Assembly: GCA_023678885.1 (NCBI GenBank)
Contig: CM042966.1
Location: forward strand, 27,294,028 to 27,358,027
Direction of reading: 5' to 3'
Source: Pogostemon cablin
Lineage: Eukaryota; Streptophyta; Magnoliopsida; Lamiales; Lamiaceae
DNA length: 64,000 nucleotides
Shown: positions 21,401 to 33,591 of the stretch, one piece after another
Numbering within the stretch: position 1 is the first letter of the stretch
Layout of the letters: each line of letters starts with the position of its first letter
Position numbers and translations under genes: made by a program
Notes under the pieces: model-generated
What the model was told of the DNA's origin: nothing
Databases searched by the model: none
What the model saw: the letters and a program-made list of their open reading frames with translations, nothing else

Positions 21401-22254
21401 AGAAGTGGTTGAATGAAAATGATGAAGATTGAAAAAGACGTCATAGTTTTAAATTGATTAAAAAAGTTGCATATTTCCAATAAAAATATAGGATGAAAAT
21501 TAATGTTTTTTTTTTCATAAAAAAAAGTAACTTTTAGGACCAATTTTAAAATTATAAGACCTTTTTGTTTAAGAGAGTCCTTCATACGGGATCAAAAATG
21601 GATTTTTTTTCAATATTATGCGAAAAAGAAATACTAATTAACCTCAAATAATGATGAAGATAATTTTCGCTAGCCTCTCTTCTTATATTAAACTCTCTAC
21701 CAAGCTACATGCATGTTTGATCATCAGGGCATGTATGGCAGTGCGTTACCAAGGCTCGCGCACTGCCGAAAGATCAAGAAACGAGGTTGTATGTTCCGGT
21801 CGACGGCCGGTCGAGGATGAAAAAATTGTTGCCACCTAACTATTTCGGCAATGCAATCTTCAAAGCCACATGCATCGCTACTTGTGGTGAACTCGAGTCC
21901 AATCCGTTGAACTTCGCGGTACAAAGAGTTCACGAGGCGATAGCACGGATGGACGAGGACTACCTAAGGTCCGCTATTGATAGCTTGGAGCTGCAGGGTG
22001 GGGGTTTTATGCGAGGTGTTCCCCTCGACTATAAGTGTCCAAATCTTGCAATAAACAGCTTGGTTCGATTTAACTTTTATGATGTGGATTTCGGGTGGGG
22101 TAAACCTGATTACATGAGATCGTCCGATTCGCTAATACGAGAAGGGCTAATCGTCGTGCTTCCCTACCCTGCAAACGATGGGAGCTTTCTCTTTGCAATC
22201 ACATTGCCAAAGGAACAAATGCAAGTGTTTAAAGATCTCCTCTATGCTATCTAG
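18416..22254 (+). CDS. BAHD acyltransferase, HCT-like, three exons (gene 1)
   Basis: BAHD enzymes move an acyl group from a CoA thioester to an alcohol or amine in the cytosol. The HCT branch transfers hydroxycinnamoyl groups. Exons are 18416-18826, 20643-21000 and 21728-22254, with GT/AG borders. Together they give 1296 nt, 431 residues, the usual family length. The start MEIEVKESTMVKP matches the N-terminal style of HCTs. The catalytic HxxxD is H154-D158 (HLVAD) and the structural DFGWG is residues 377-381. R370 sits where the substrate-binding Arg of HCT lies (WTRLP in typical HCTs, LVRFN here). No frame break is seen. Intron 1 (1.8 kb) and intron 2 (0.7 kb) hold MITEs. The acceptor substrate cannot be told: shikimate, quinate, hydroxyphenyllactate or another. 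Surrounding residues differ from canonical HCT, so it may be a specialised paralogue. Confidence 0.9.
18851..19136. mobile_element. Foldback MULE-like MITE in intron 1 of gene 1
   Basis: The two halves (about 18852-18990 and 19000-19136) are long inverted repeats. AATATCAATTTTG, CAACTTTAGTCCT, GTAATTTTTCAAAAGT and AGTGTCCG-type blocks occur on the left and in reverse complement on the right. The flanks TATATATCT (18842-18850) and TATACATCT (19137-19145) fit a 9-bp target duplication with one mismatch. The transcribed intron could fold into a hairpin with arms of about 130 bp. A relative lies at 26477-26828. Confidence 0.85.
19155..19427. mobile_element. Degenerate Stowaway-like MITE in intron 1
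   Basis: The right end (AAACTACGTATTGATAATGATGC... GATGGAGAGAGTA) matches the same part of 6234-6504. The left terminus is eroded. Confidence 0.5.
20398..20609. mobile_element. Stowaway-type MITE in intron 1, 33 bp before exon 2
   Basis: TA flanks, start CTCCCTCCGTCCCAAGC, end GGTAGAACGGAGGGAG, 212 bp. It lies just upstream of the intron acceptor. Confidence 0.85.
21034..21315. mobile_element. Stowaway-type MITE in intron 2
   Basis: Start CTCCCTCGGTCTTGG, 33 bp after the exon 2 donor, and end GTGGGACAGAGGTAG. The interior matches 15790-16430. Confidence 0.75.
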
Positions 22255-23015
22255 ATGAAGAATATCTCATATGTGTAAAGGGTACACTTTTCTTAATGTA
22301 TAACATTCATAGATTAAATATTCTATGATCAATGTGTTAATGTACTATTGTACCCTATACTCATTTCCTTTAAACCCTTTCTTTTCTGCAACTTCTCTGA
22401 TATTCATCTATGCATGCAAGCCTTCTTTTTCTTCCAATTACTCATATATTTCGAGTTTAAAATCAAAATCGTTTCTTACGAATTTACTTTATTCAAAATA
22501 TTACCAAAAAAACTTAAGTTTTGCGAAATAGTTACCTAACTTTTAAATTCTCAGTAAAATAGTTTTTTTTATTAAAAATGTTAAAATTTTCTAATCTCAT
22601 ACTAGGATGTAATTGAATCGGTGATTTTACAAAGTAATTGGACGAATTGGTAAAAAAAATATTGTTGTGAAATGAAATCGAAGCAAATTTAAAAAGTTTG
22701 GAACAAAATTAAATGTCCTAACTATTTTAATATTTTTAAAAAAAAATTGGACAATGTATGTTTTAAACTCCGTATTGCATGTTAACTTTGATATGATCAC
22801 TATTTTTGTATATATAACAAACAAGGTAAATTTGGGTGATACTATCTCACGAATTCTCTCATATGAGATGGATCATCCATTAATCCAACTATATAATTTA
22901 TAAAGTCCTTGTTTGTTTGTAATAAAATTAAAAAATTGAAAAATTAGTTATAGAATAAAATTAATTGGGCTACATAAATTTAAAGTACCTTATTTGGTTG
23001 ATATCAAATTAAAAA
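22255..23015. other. 3' flank of BAHD gene 1, no gene seen
   Basis: AT-rich. Just after the stop are short T-rich and ATGTATAA-like stretches that could serve as plant polyadenylation signals, but none is clear-cut. Nothing further is recognised. Confidence 0.4.
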
Positions 23016-23019
23016 ATAT

Positions 23020-23271
23020 TCTTTCCGTCCAACAAAACATCGCACCCCCAATTCCGGCACGGAGATTAAGAAAGTTATAACTTTTAGGGGTATAATAGTA
23101 TTTTTTGATAATAAATAAATGATAAAGTATGTTAGGTAGAGATGATTTTTTTGTAAATAAAATGTATGAGGAATGGTAGTTATTTTTTACTTTTTGCTTA
23201 TTTTGGAAATGCGCAAACTTTTGTGAGACAGTCCAAATGAAAAATGTGTCATGTGAAACGAGACAGATGAG
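23020..23271. mobile_element. Degenerate Stowaway-like MITE
   Basis: Left end TATTCTTTCCGTCCAAC, right end GAAACGAGACAGATGAGTA. The interior has TTTTTTGATAATAAATAAATGATAAAGTATGTTA, matching the subfamily at 21034-21315. Confidence 0.6.
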
Positions 23272-23469
23272 TAATATTCAATGAGAAATTAATTAGGCCT
23301 TATATGCACATATATTTTTTTCTAAGTTTTTTATTTAATTTATATTTTTTATTATTTAAAATATTATAATTTAAAATTTATTATTCATTTAATTTATTTT
23401 TAATTTAAATATAATAAATTTGTAAAATGCGATAGTATTTTTAAAAAGTAGTAACATTTTTTTAATATA

Positions 23470-24100
23470 AAAAATATTGATCAAATAAAAGTGATAACTT
23501 TTCAATTAAATTATGTTATGAATAATTCATAATTTTAAAAACTTATGTGACTCCGTTTTACGAATGACTTCTGTGAGAATATAAGAAATAATAACCTTTA
23601 TAAGAAAAAGTGATACACAATTGATGAAAGTGATAACGGTGATATGAACAATTTCATAAATATTTTATACTATAAATGAAAAGTGATAACATTTAAAAAT
23701 AAAAGTGATAATATCTTCAATAAAAAGTGATAATTAATTATGAAAGTGAATTTCAAGAACAATTTATAGAATTGATAAAATGTGATAATATTTTTAATAA
23801 AAGTGATACTAAGGAAAAATAATAACTTACCAATTAAATTATTTTATGAATAATTAATTAGTATGATGGATAAAAAATTATAATATTTTTAATAGAAAGT
23901 GATATTAATCAATGAAATGTGATAAGTGTCTAATTACACTATTTTATGAACTATTCGTAAGATGAATAAAAAATAATAATAATTTAATAAAAAAATTATA
24001 TCTAATTTATAAAAAGTGAATCAATTAAATAAATTATTTATAATTAATATGTGAGATGAATAAAATGTAATAATATTTAAAATAGAAAGTAATGCCTAAT
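23470..24100. repeat. Region of recurring AAAAGTGATAAT motifs
   Basis: The motif (A)AAAGTGATAA(T/C) with intervening ATTTTTAATAAA and CAATTAAATTATTTTATGAATAA recurs roughly ten times with variable spacing. The same style appears at 26268-26465. It looks like eroded copies of one MITE subterminal repeat rather than a strict tandem array. Non-coding. Confidence 0.6.
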
Positions 24101-25590
24101 TATGAATTTTTTTAGAAATAAAAAATAAAAAAATATAAATTTTTAATAATTAATAAAAAATTTAAATAAATACGAAAAAAACAAAAGTTTGTTCTAAATA
24201 GTGAAGAGTACAACAGCGCCCGCCCAGCTTTTTTAATTGAATTTTTATTCGTAATCACAATTAATTAACATGCCAAACAGATCCCTTATTTTCATTTAAT
24301 ACTTGTTTAATTGAATTTAAAATATACTATTTTTTATTAATTCACAAAAAAAATCCATGAGACGGTCTCACCAAGACCACCTATCCTACAAACAATTAGT
24401 ACAAATGTTCTAAGATATAATTTAATTTAAATATGCTTTTTGGTAAAACCAATAGTTCTATACATATTTATTTTACTCGAAAAATATAAAAAAAAAAAAT
24501 TATTTTTTCCAAAATGGTTATATGAAAATATTGAAAATAGTGCCAAAACGGTTATGTTTGCTTAAAATTGTCTAATATTGCTAAGTTTAAACCAAAGTTT
24601 TTACATGTTATCAAACCAATTCTTTTTATTTTATATTTAACCGCGGATTGGTGGGAACTTAGCGAAAGCTTTTTATAATACGTTGTAAGTTGGGACAGCA
24701 TCGGCATACCCGCATAACTTCAAAACAACTTCAAAAAAGTTTTACTCTTTAATATTAAATGTTGTACCTATAAAAACTTATGCTCTTAATTTCTGAATGA
24801 ATTTTTTTTCTTATTCAAACATTAATATCATTAGTATTTTATGTGATTGTGTTAATAAAGTGTATACCTATTATTACATAATATTATACCCATTGATATG
24901 CTTTAAGCGTCCAACGCACAAGAGATACACGAACTCTTTTATTATTTGAAGATTTATTTCCTTTAAGAATTCATAATTTTTGGGATTTTCAATTCTAAGC
25001 TATTGCGTGGACTTTATATATTGCAATTCGATATATTTACTACTTTAATTATTCCATTTTGATTTAGGGTTATAATTTTCAATCAATTTTTATATTTATC
25101 TTCTCCAACAATTAATACGTCAATGACCACGTTGAACGTCACATGGTCAATTTTATAATGCCTTGTTAGCAAAATTAAAGATCTCACTAGGATCGGATCC
25201 ACTGGGCAACGAAAATCGGAACCAATTCATAATATTTATTAATTAGTAAAAAATATGTCAATGTCCTTCTCACAAAATGAATTTCATGAAAGGAATGAAA
25301 AGTAATATTATGCATAACTTGTGAAACTCATGAAACAATTCTTAGGACAAACGAAAATGTGCTGATAATGAAAAGTAACAATTAATTAAAATAAAATATA
25401 TTAATATGAAACGGTTTCATAAGGCTTCGTCTTTTAATTTAAAGTGGTGGGAATGAGAATGGGAATGAGTTTTACAGCTCGGCCTCCCTCCCCTCATCAA
25501 TGGCTGATTTTTTTTTTTTTTAACTCGATTTATTTAGGGAGAGAATGGAATGATTTATTTAGGAAAATGAATGGAATGATTTATTTAGGA
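24100..25590. other. AT-rich intergenic DNA, no feature recognised
   Basis: Contains a short palindrome, GAGACGGTCTC (about 24360), that recalls plant MITE ends. Otherwise I see no gene, tandem array or complete transposon. Confidence 0.4.
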
Positions 25591-25600
25591 AAATAAATAG
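25547..25600 (+). repeat. 26-bp direct duplication
   Basis: GAATGGAATGATTTATTTAG followed by GAAAAT occurs twice in a row. Confidence 0.75.
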
Positions 25601-25716
25601 TAATTTTGGGTATACTTAGTAATATAAGGGTATTTTAGTTTTATTAATTTTAAAAAGAATAATTAAAAAGTTTTTGGGGTTTGTTCAATAAGTTCGGATG
25701 TGTAAATAGCCGCTCC
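25600..25716. mobile_element. Single MULE-like terminal repeat fragment
   Basis: AGGGTATTTTAG.TTTATTAATTTAAA to AAATAGCCGCTCC matches the right end of the element at 28896-29829 (CGAATAGCCGCTC). No matching left end was found, so this is a truncated relative. Confidence 0.5.
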
Positions 25717-26267
25717 CTAAATTTTATCTATCTTCTATTTAACACTCATTCAATACATAACGCAATATAGAAAAAATATGACATCAAAATATAAAAAAAT
25801 TGGCATCACAACAATATTTTGAGCAAGTTTTCCATGAGATATAATTTCATTGTATCACTTTTTAATAAAGATATAATTATTTATATCAATTTTATAGTAA
25901 TAAATTATTTATGGTATAGTTAATTAGATCATTAGCATTTTTCTTATATTCTTTGTCACGAAAATACAGCTAACGTAGGACCTATATAACGCTATTGAGA
26001 CGATCTAAACATATTTTTCTTGCATTTAATTAAGCCAATGACGTACAACTAGTATCCACGAAATTGTGTGAACGTTTATTTTAATACTACTCCATGTGTT
26101 AATTGTTAGAAACCTATCTGTAATTAAATTCACACAATTGTTTAAGGCAAAGTCTTCTATGTTTCTTCTTAATATTTTTTTTTCTTCGAAAACACTCATC
26201 AAACGGTACAACGCTAAAAAGTATACATCAAGTGAAACCAAAAATTCGAACCAGACAAGTCCTGGGT

Positions 26268-26465
26268 GAGATGTGTAAAAAGTGATAACAACATTAATAA
26301 AAAGTGATACTCAATCGATGAAAAGTGTGTATTAAGCTATTTCATGAATAATTTATAATATAAATAAAAAGTGATAATATTTTATAGTGAAAGTGATAAC
26401 GATGATATTATTTTTTATCCATCTCACATAAAGGCTTATGTGAGAGGATCTCACACAAATCTTTA
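26268..26465. mobile_element. GTGATAA-type MITE
   Basis: Starts GGTGAGATGTGTAAAAAGTGATAAC and ends ATCCATCTCACA then GTGAGAGGATCTCACAC. The interior resembles the 23470-24100 repeats. The inverted ends are short. Confidence 0.45.
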
Positions 26466-26476
26466 CCAGATATATA

Positions 26477-26828
26477 GAGAAACAATATCAAAATTGGTCT
26501 AATTATATATTTGGTGTAATCTAAATTCAATCCCCAAGTTTGCTAAATTCATAATTTTGATCCTCTAATATTTGATTTTAGTCTTCTTCTTTTTTTTTCC
26601 AAATCTAGTCCAATTTTAGTCCTTTATGTCATAATTTATCCATATTTAGTCATTTATGTTATAATTATTTGTCCAATTTTGCTTCAAAATTATATGACTG
26701 AATTTGATAAACATTTAGACAAAAGAGACCAAAATCGGACACTGGAGGATCAAAATTACAAAGTTAGCAAACTTGAAGATTGAATTTGAATTATGCCAAA
26801 CATAAAAGACCAATTTTAATATTTTCTC
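26477..26828. mobile_element. Foldback MITE related to the one in gene 1 intron
   Basis: Ends GAGAAACAATATCAAAATTGGTC and its inverted partner. The middle has the AGACCAAAATCGGACACTGGAGGATC block shared with 18851-19136. Non-coding. Confidence 0.7.
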
Positions 26829-26859
26829 TAGGTTAAAAATTATATCATCGTAAATAAAG

Positions 26860-26950
26860 TGTTAGAGTAATTTAATTAAATATTAGAAGGTTCAACTTTC
26901 TAACAGTTTAATCTTTTAGATGAGATATTTATTTAATATGGTATAAGTGT
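26860..26950 (+). repeat. TRIM-type LTR with primer-binding site, fragment
   Basis: TGTTAGAGTAATTTAATTAAATATTA through TTTTAGATGAGATATTTATTTAATA, then TGGTATAAG. It is a relative, in the other orientation, of the LTRs at 32179-32465. No second LTR is recognisable nearby. Confidence 0.55.
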
Positions 26951-27512
26951 TATGACCTAACAAAAAGTATAGAAATGAGATGTTCATTTAACATAAAGAA
27001 TAAATATGATATATTGATATGGTGAATGGGTGCTACATCGCAATCAATCCTAAACATGGACCTTTTTTTAAGTCATATTTCCATACGTACGTCAAGGCCA
27101 CTTGTTGTACAGTTGTATATATGTATTAATAATGATTTGCGTAAAGAAATGAGTTATATGATTCCTCTAGTTGAATGATTATTTTATGCATGTTAAAAAC
27201 AATAATAAAAAATAAAATTATATCTTTAAGAAAAGGAAATACGTAATTACTCTAAATGATTCCTCCCCGCTCTTCTTACGATGAAGTACAGACTGCAACT
27301 TTTGAGAATAAAAAATAATTAATACTTATGTAATAAGTTAAATTCTTCTTATAAGAGCTATAACAATCATGAACGAGTTTTCTGAAAGCGATTCACGCAT
27401 CCTGTTTTTTAAATTAATTATTTATTTGAAAGATGTATTTATTAGAAAGATGAATAATTACTCTTCTTACATAGAGAATATTACTCATTTCAATGAAAAA
27501 ATAAAAATCATA

Positions 27513-27724
27513 CTCCCTCCGTCCACCGCAAACGTATCCGTTTGCTTTTGCACGTGAATTAATGAGTATTATTATTTTATATAAAGTGGATAATTGTATT
27601 AGTGGGAAATGGTTGAAAGTGGTAGGTCATGTGTGGATCATTTTATTAAAAAAAGAAAATAGATATTTTAAGAGTGAACGACCAAAAATGGAAAAATGGA
27701 TACGTTACTGATGGACGGAGGGAG
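27513..27724. mobile_element. Stowaway-type MITE (212 bp)
   Basis: TA flanks, start CTCCCTCCGTCCACCGC, end TGATGGACGGAGGGAG. The interior has the ATTAATGAGTATTATTATT block. Confidence 0.9.
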
Positions 27725-27729
27725 TAACA

Positions 27730-28890
27730 TATAAGTATTTAAAGAGTAATATTTTTTTTCCAACAGAATAATAATTTATTTTTCTAAAGAGTTATTTTTC
27801 ATCTAATACTAAAGAATAATCGGTAATTAGAGTGCAATAATTTGAGGAGTTATATATATATTTCATTTAAAAGAGTAATAGTTATCTCTACAGAGTAATT
27901 TTTCATGAGGTGTGATATCGATTTACACAAGTATTTGTCAATATTCATTCTTATAAAGAATAATACTCCATTTAACATTTTAGAAAGAAATATTTTTTTT
28001 AAATAAAAGAGTAATAATTTTAGAAAGGGATATATATACCCTAATTTCATTAAATCTCTCTGACAATATTATTTCAAGGAGCAACACTTGTACATGTGAT
28101 ATAATTTTATTTTATCTTAATTAATTATTATTTTTATTCTAAAATGTTTCATTTATACACATTGTTTAGGAGATAATTCATTTACTATTTAATAATTATG
28201 TATAATTTTTTTATTAAAATATTATTATAATATTAGAAGTTTTTCTGATCAACTCCAAGCATGTGCACCATGTACTTTGTTTATTGAAGAAGACAACAAA
28301 TTAAAGCTTGCGTCATGTGACAACTGATCGACAAGCAAAATATTATTACACTATATATGGTGTGTGTATATATTTAATATATTGGAGTAATATTTTGTTC
28401 ATTTTATTATAATATTAATTAATTGCTCCACACTTCATGCATGAATATTGAATATCACGTATGCGTTCAACCAGTGGGGACCAGGACATTAATTTGTTTA
28501 GAGTCAAATGATATTAAAATAATTTAAATATTGATTGCGTATTTTTAAATAAACTAATTTTTTTTTAACTTGCTGTGCACGTCACATACACGTCATATTT
28601 TGTAATTCTTATTACGATTTGTTTTTTTTCAAAAAAATATTTTTTAATATAATAATAAATTATTTAAGTAAATCATCTATTTATTAATTGCATAAAACTT
28701 TAATACAATATTTTTTTTGTAACAATGTTCATCTAATATATCATTAATTAATAAATTATTAAATAGTAAGTTGTTGTATGTATTTTCTCTGTTCTTTGTC
28801 ATTAGTTTCTTAATTCTATACTACTTTAATCTTGAACCTTTGCTCGTTTAGTGATAATATTGAGTATCTTTATTTTTTATTTTTTTATTT
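27730..28890. other. AT-rich intergenic DNA, no feature recognised
   Basis: Runs of A and T with AAAGAGTAATA motifs at 27740-28030. No open frame with family features is seen. Confidence 0.4.
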
Positions 28891-28895
28891 GAAGG

Positions 28896-29829
28896 GGGCG
28901 GCTATTCGCAACCCCCAATATACTGAATGCACCCCATAAATTATCAAATTAAATTGATCTAAATTGATAAAGATATAAATACCCTTTAATTAATTCTCCT
29001 GCAATTAATTTAAGAATACATCGTCGTTTCTTCTTTGTTCTTCATTCTTTCAGCACAAACGTCCCAGTATGATTTTAATCATGCTCACCATTGACAGCAT
29101 CAAGAATAAGCACCCTATCACCGACCTAAAATAAATAAGTCAATTTGATTGGAAATACATCACTGCTGCCGCCATTTATCCCTTTCCGGCCAGACCCAGA
29201 TCACCGAATTATATCATCAAATCTCGTAATTTCTACTACTCCAAAAATCAGTCGAAACAAACTGATTGCGAAAAAAAATTGTGGGATTATAAATATTTAT
29301 CTTTTGGATCGAGGACAAAGGAAGGATGAGATGATAAATACAGGAAAATTAGAGGCGGAGTCGAGTAAACCAATCACCAGATTTGATTTCTTTTGTTTTT
29401 TATGCTACAATTTTCCCTCTGTTTTAATTTAAGATCTATTTTCGCTATTTAATAATAATATTTTGAAAATATAATTATTTCCTTGTTTCTGGAAAAATTA
29501 GAACGTAGACCCGTTAAGATGAAAATAATATTTTTACAATTTGGACGCTTTTGGTGACGGATTATATGTTTTCTTTTTCCCGTAATTATCATCCTCCTCC
29601 ACCACCACCAATGGGGTGCTTGTTCTTGATGTTGTCAATGGTGAACGTGATTGAGATCGGACTGTGGATGTTTGTGCTGAAAGAATGAAGAACGAAGAAG
29701 ACGATATATTCTTAAATTAATTGCAAGAGAAATAAAAAAGGGTATTTATGTCTTTATTAATTTAAATTAATTTAATTTAATGATTTATGGGTATGCGTTC
29801 ATTATATTCGAGGGTGCGAATAGCCGCTC
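28896..29829. mobile_element. MULE-like element with TIRs of about 220 bp
   Basis: 28896-29115 and 29613-29829 are strongly matching inverted repeats. Shared blocks include GCGGCTATTCGCA, CAATTAATTTAAGAATA, GTTCTTCATTCTTTCAGCAC and TCACCATTGACA. The flanks TTTATTTGAA and CTTATTTTAA could be a degraded 9-10 bp target duplication. The 500-bp centre contains a 95-codon frame (29145-29432) with no recognised family, followed by T-rich DNA. No transposase is seen. Cargo from elsewhere is possible. Confidence 0.75.
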
Positions 29830-30775
29830 TCTTATTTTAATCGTTCATATCTTCTATAAAATCTTTTTACATGAATACAATAATTTTTTTTAAATCTTTA
29901 CTTCAATATACTAATTAAATTTAAAATGAAAGTTTAGAGTATTTTTTATTTTATATTTGTGATATTATGTGAAGTATTTTATGTTCATGTGATATTATTG
30001 TAGATTATTTTGATTAATGATTATTTTTAAAAATTTTAATTTTTTTAATCCTAATAAAATATATTCATGATAAGTATTTAAAAATGTTAGTGACTCTTTG
30101 TATTTAATGTTTTTTTTTCTTTTTTAATACTTTAAATGATTAAATGACATTAATTGTGAAAATTAATTTATACCTTTAAGAATGTTATTGATTTTGATAA
30201 TTATTTCACACTTTATAGTTTATACACCTAGAAGAATTAAAAGAATTATATTGAATTTTCGAGATGTATAAAAAAATTATATTCTTTATTTTGTATTTTA
30301 TAAACATAAAGATTTTAAAACTTTTACTACAATTAAAGAATAATATGATTAATAAATAAGTTTTAATCTTAATTATTTAATGTTAAGTTGTTTAATTGAG
30401 TTTTTATAGATTATATAAAATAAATAACTGTGAAAAGATTAAAATGTGCATGTATTAAACTTAGTTAAATGAATGAAGGAGTGGAAAGACTGATCGATAC
30501 AAAATTAATTGAATAGAATATGAATATACACTATAATATATTAAAGTAGTTATTATGAGTATTATAAATATGAAGAGTCATTGTTAATATAAATCTTGGG
30601 TCACTTACTATTGGATACATAAAATAATGCATAATTGTTGTAAACTACATGACTCAAAGCACTATTACTCATAACTATACAATTATGATTGTGATACCAT
30701 AAATACCCCTATGTATTTCCACAATTTGGTTTTGCACAATTTGCTTTGCACATTTTGTTTGCACATTTCAAATTC

Positions 30776-30935
30776 CGGCAGCAGGCGGCGGCGGTCAACG
30801 GCTGTCCGGAAACCGGTCAACGCTGGTCAATGGTTGTCCGGCCGCCGGTCAACGCCGGTCAATGGCTGATCGGTCGACGGTCAATGCCGGTCAACGACTG
30901 TCCGGCCGGCGGTCAACGCCGGTCCGACGGGTGGA
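30776..30935 (+). repeat. GC-rich minisatellite, GGTCAACG core
   Basis: Imperfect units of about 35-45 bp are built from CCGGTCAACGCCGGTCAATGGCTGTCCGGCC-like words. Unit length varies. It is sharply bounded within very AT-rich DNA. A 67-codon frame across it is a by-product of the repeat. Confidence 0.75.
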
Positions 30936-31332
30936 TGGGTGAAGGGTAGGGTTGGTGGTTTAAAAGTGCATGAGATTATAAGGTTATATTTGATATTTTA
31001 CTTTAATATTTTGTATGTGAGAGTAATTATTTGAATTCCTTGTATCTCATAGTAATTTAGGTTAAAAGTGTGTATCTATTAATGATTTTTCCATAAATCT
31101 AATATTAATATAATGTAAATATTAAATATTTTGGGAGAATGTTAAAGATGTTATAAAGAGGAGAAATAATAATTTTAAAAAAAAAATTCTCGATTATGAT
31201 AAAATTAGAAGAAAAATAAAAAGAAAAAAAAAACCTTAAAAGTTTATATTGCGATTCAAGAAAGAAAAACGAATGTATAAGCCCTTTATTATTATTTTAT
31301 CAAATTCATCTTGTAGATGGTAGAAATCTTAC

Positions 31333-31334
31333 AA

Positions 31335-31382
<48 letters not shown>
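31333..31382. repeat. (TAA)n microsatellite
   Basis: About 16 uninterrupted TAA/ATA units. Confidence 0.95.
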
Positions 31383-32178
31383 TTAATAAAAATTATGTAA
31401 TGATGCAAAAAATTTCTAGATCATAATAGAAGTGAAGAACTTCAAGTTAATCATACATAATTGATGGATCAAATAGTATAGAATTTGAAATAAACAATAC
31501 ATTTGTTATTATAGTGGATCATACAGCACTTCGTAGTTAATTCCACTATTTTTTTGACTATAAATTCATAAACAGTCATCAATTTGAAATATTTTAGCAT
31601 ATCATAAAATATATCAAATATTTATTTGAGTACTAATCACAAATTATAATTTTTCAGCTTTATTCAAATATGCAAAAATATTTATTATTTGCTGATGCTT
31701 GGTAAAAATTTACGCATGTAACTTTTAAGATCATTCCTGAAATAATACATTATACGATGATAATCGTTGTACTTCATAAAGCGAGCAATTAGTTCACATG
31801 AATTTTTTACTTGAATGGAACTCTATGGGAAAAAAATAGACAACACAAAATCAAGTTGCCTTCAATTTTATTCATTCTTTTAATCAATCCAAAAAATAAA
31901 AAAAATTAAGTTGATACATACACAAATCTTACACAAAATCAATTTTCTATTCCGATTTTTTAGAAGATAGTCCTAAAAAAATCTAACCTCGCAACTCATA
32001 ACCATCACTACTCTCAAAGCGACGTTGTTGTCTCTTTCTTCGATGTCACATCCGACTTTTCATCTTTTTCTCTCTCATCTAGCCAAGTATTCGAGAAGCT
32101 TCTATTGTCGTCGTGAATTCGTTCATGAACTATGTCTCCAACACTTACATTGCTACCGTAGGACACTTTATTTTATAA

Positions 32179-32465
32179 TGTTTGATTTTCTCTTCATATA
32201 TAAAAGTTTAAGATATTAGAGAGGAGAGTCGTTTAATATTTAATCAAATTACTCTAACACAGGCCCCTCGCATGCAGGTAAAGTTAATTTTTGACTCAAT
32301 CCTTGCATGTGAAATTTTCTTATAAATAGTTGGCGGTGAGATTCGAACCTTACCTTTTCTAGATTATGGCTCTGATACCAAGTTAAATAACTATATCATC
32401 TAAAAACTTAAGATAGTAAAAAGGAGAGTTGTTTAATACTTAATCATATCATTCTAATACGAACA
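32179..32465 (-). mobile_element. TRIM retroelement (about 287 bp)
   Basis: Two short LTRs (32179-32259 and 32381-32465, about 81-85 bp, sharing GAGAGT.GTTTAATA.TTAATCA) surround 121 bp. The minus strand carries TGGTATCAGAGC (reverse complement of 32369-32380) next to the right LTR and a purine tract GCATGCGAGGGGCC next to the left LTR. That is a complete set of retrotransposon ends with no coding capacity. Target duplication is not clear. Confidence 0.75.
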
Positions 32466-33155
32466 AGGTCATCCATTGCGGAGGTAATTGCCTGCTGGAA
32501 ATAAGAATCCACTCCCGATAATGCTCACAGATGCCCGAAAAGAGCCCTCCTATATCCGAAGGGCGGTCTAGGTATATTTTTTTAGATAATGCTCACTGAT
32601 TCCAAGTATTTTTTTTTTCAATTTGAATTCTCAAATTTGGTCTCTCAAAAATAACATTCATTATAATTTATTTATTTATTAGATAAAATAATTAAATTAT
32701 ATTTTTAAAGAGTCAATAAATAAATTTTACGCGGAAGTATCAGTGTAATCCAATACGATTGGATAATCGCGCGGTTCAGATCTCTTATTATATTTTAATT
32801 AAAATTTATAACTCTTACCTAACATACATAACATACTTTATAATGAGTTAATCTCTTGTAAACCAGGTCTACATCATAAACCCTTATAAACCATGTGTTC
32901 CCCTTAATTTGTGATAAATGATGTGTAAAGATATATATAAAATATTTACCCTTTTAAAGAAAACTATCATCTTTAAAGGGAAAGGTTAAGATTTTTTTCT
33001 TCCCTAACTTGTTACTCATATAAAACCCACATAACATGAGATATAATAAAATATAATAGAAAATGTAAAGTAACAAGGTAAATAGTTAAATATTGAGTAA
33101 TATGAATTAAAAAGTGATTTTTAGATTAATTGAGATCTTACATAATAGTGACACA

Positions 33156-33580
33156 TGTAAGCATAGATTAAACATAAACAATTAATTCATTAATTGACAT
33201 GAATTTTAGATCTTCATGTTTTTCACATCTTGTAACAATGATGAGAAGACTTACCTTGAAACGACATTATGTTCCTGCTAATTACGTCGGGAACTGGTTT
33301 CTCTCTCCTCACCCTTTTTCTTAGGCACAGTACTTAAACTTTAAGTGATAGAGAAATCATAAAACTGTGTTTCTTTTATAGGTGGAGAGGGGACCAAATC
33401 AGATAATAAATCTTTATCAAATTATATTCTATCAATGTGATTGTTATACATAAATATATATGACCTTATTTATCTCATATATATTATTTATTTAAACCAT
33501 ATATTTATTTAAGATATTTGATCATAATAAATATCTTATATATTTAATTATTAATGACACTAGGACATAATAGTCTTACA
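33156..33580 (-). repeat. 3' LTR of copia-2
   Basis: 425 bp, TGTAAGCATAG...TAGTCTTACA. Its match at 52304-52738 has numerous substitutions and indels. Confidence 0.9.
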
Positions 33581-33591
33581 TTCTCCCACTT

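Noticed and set aside
29145..29432. 95-codon frame in the MULE-like element as a gene
   Set aside because: No recognised family, no splice or codon signal. Kept only as possible cargo.
30746..30949. GC-rich 67-codon frame
   Set aside because: It is a translation of the minisatellite and has no domain.
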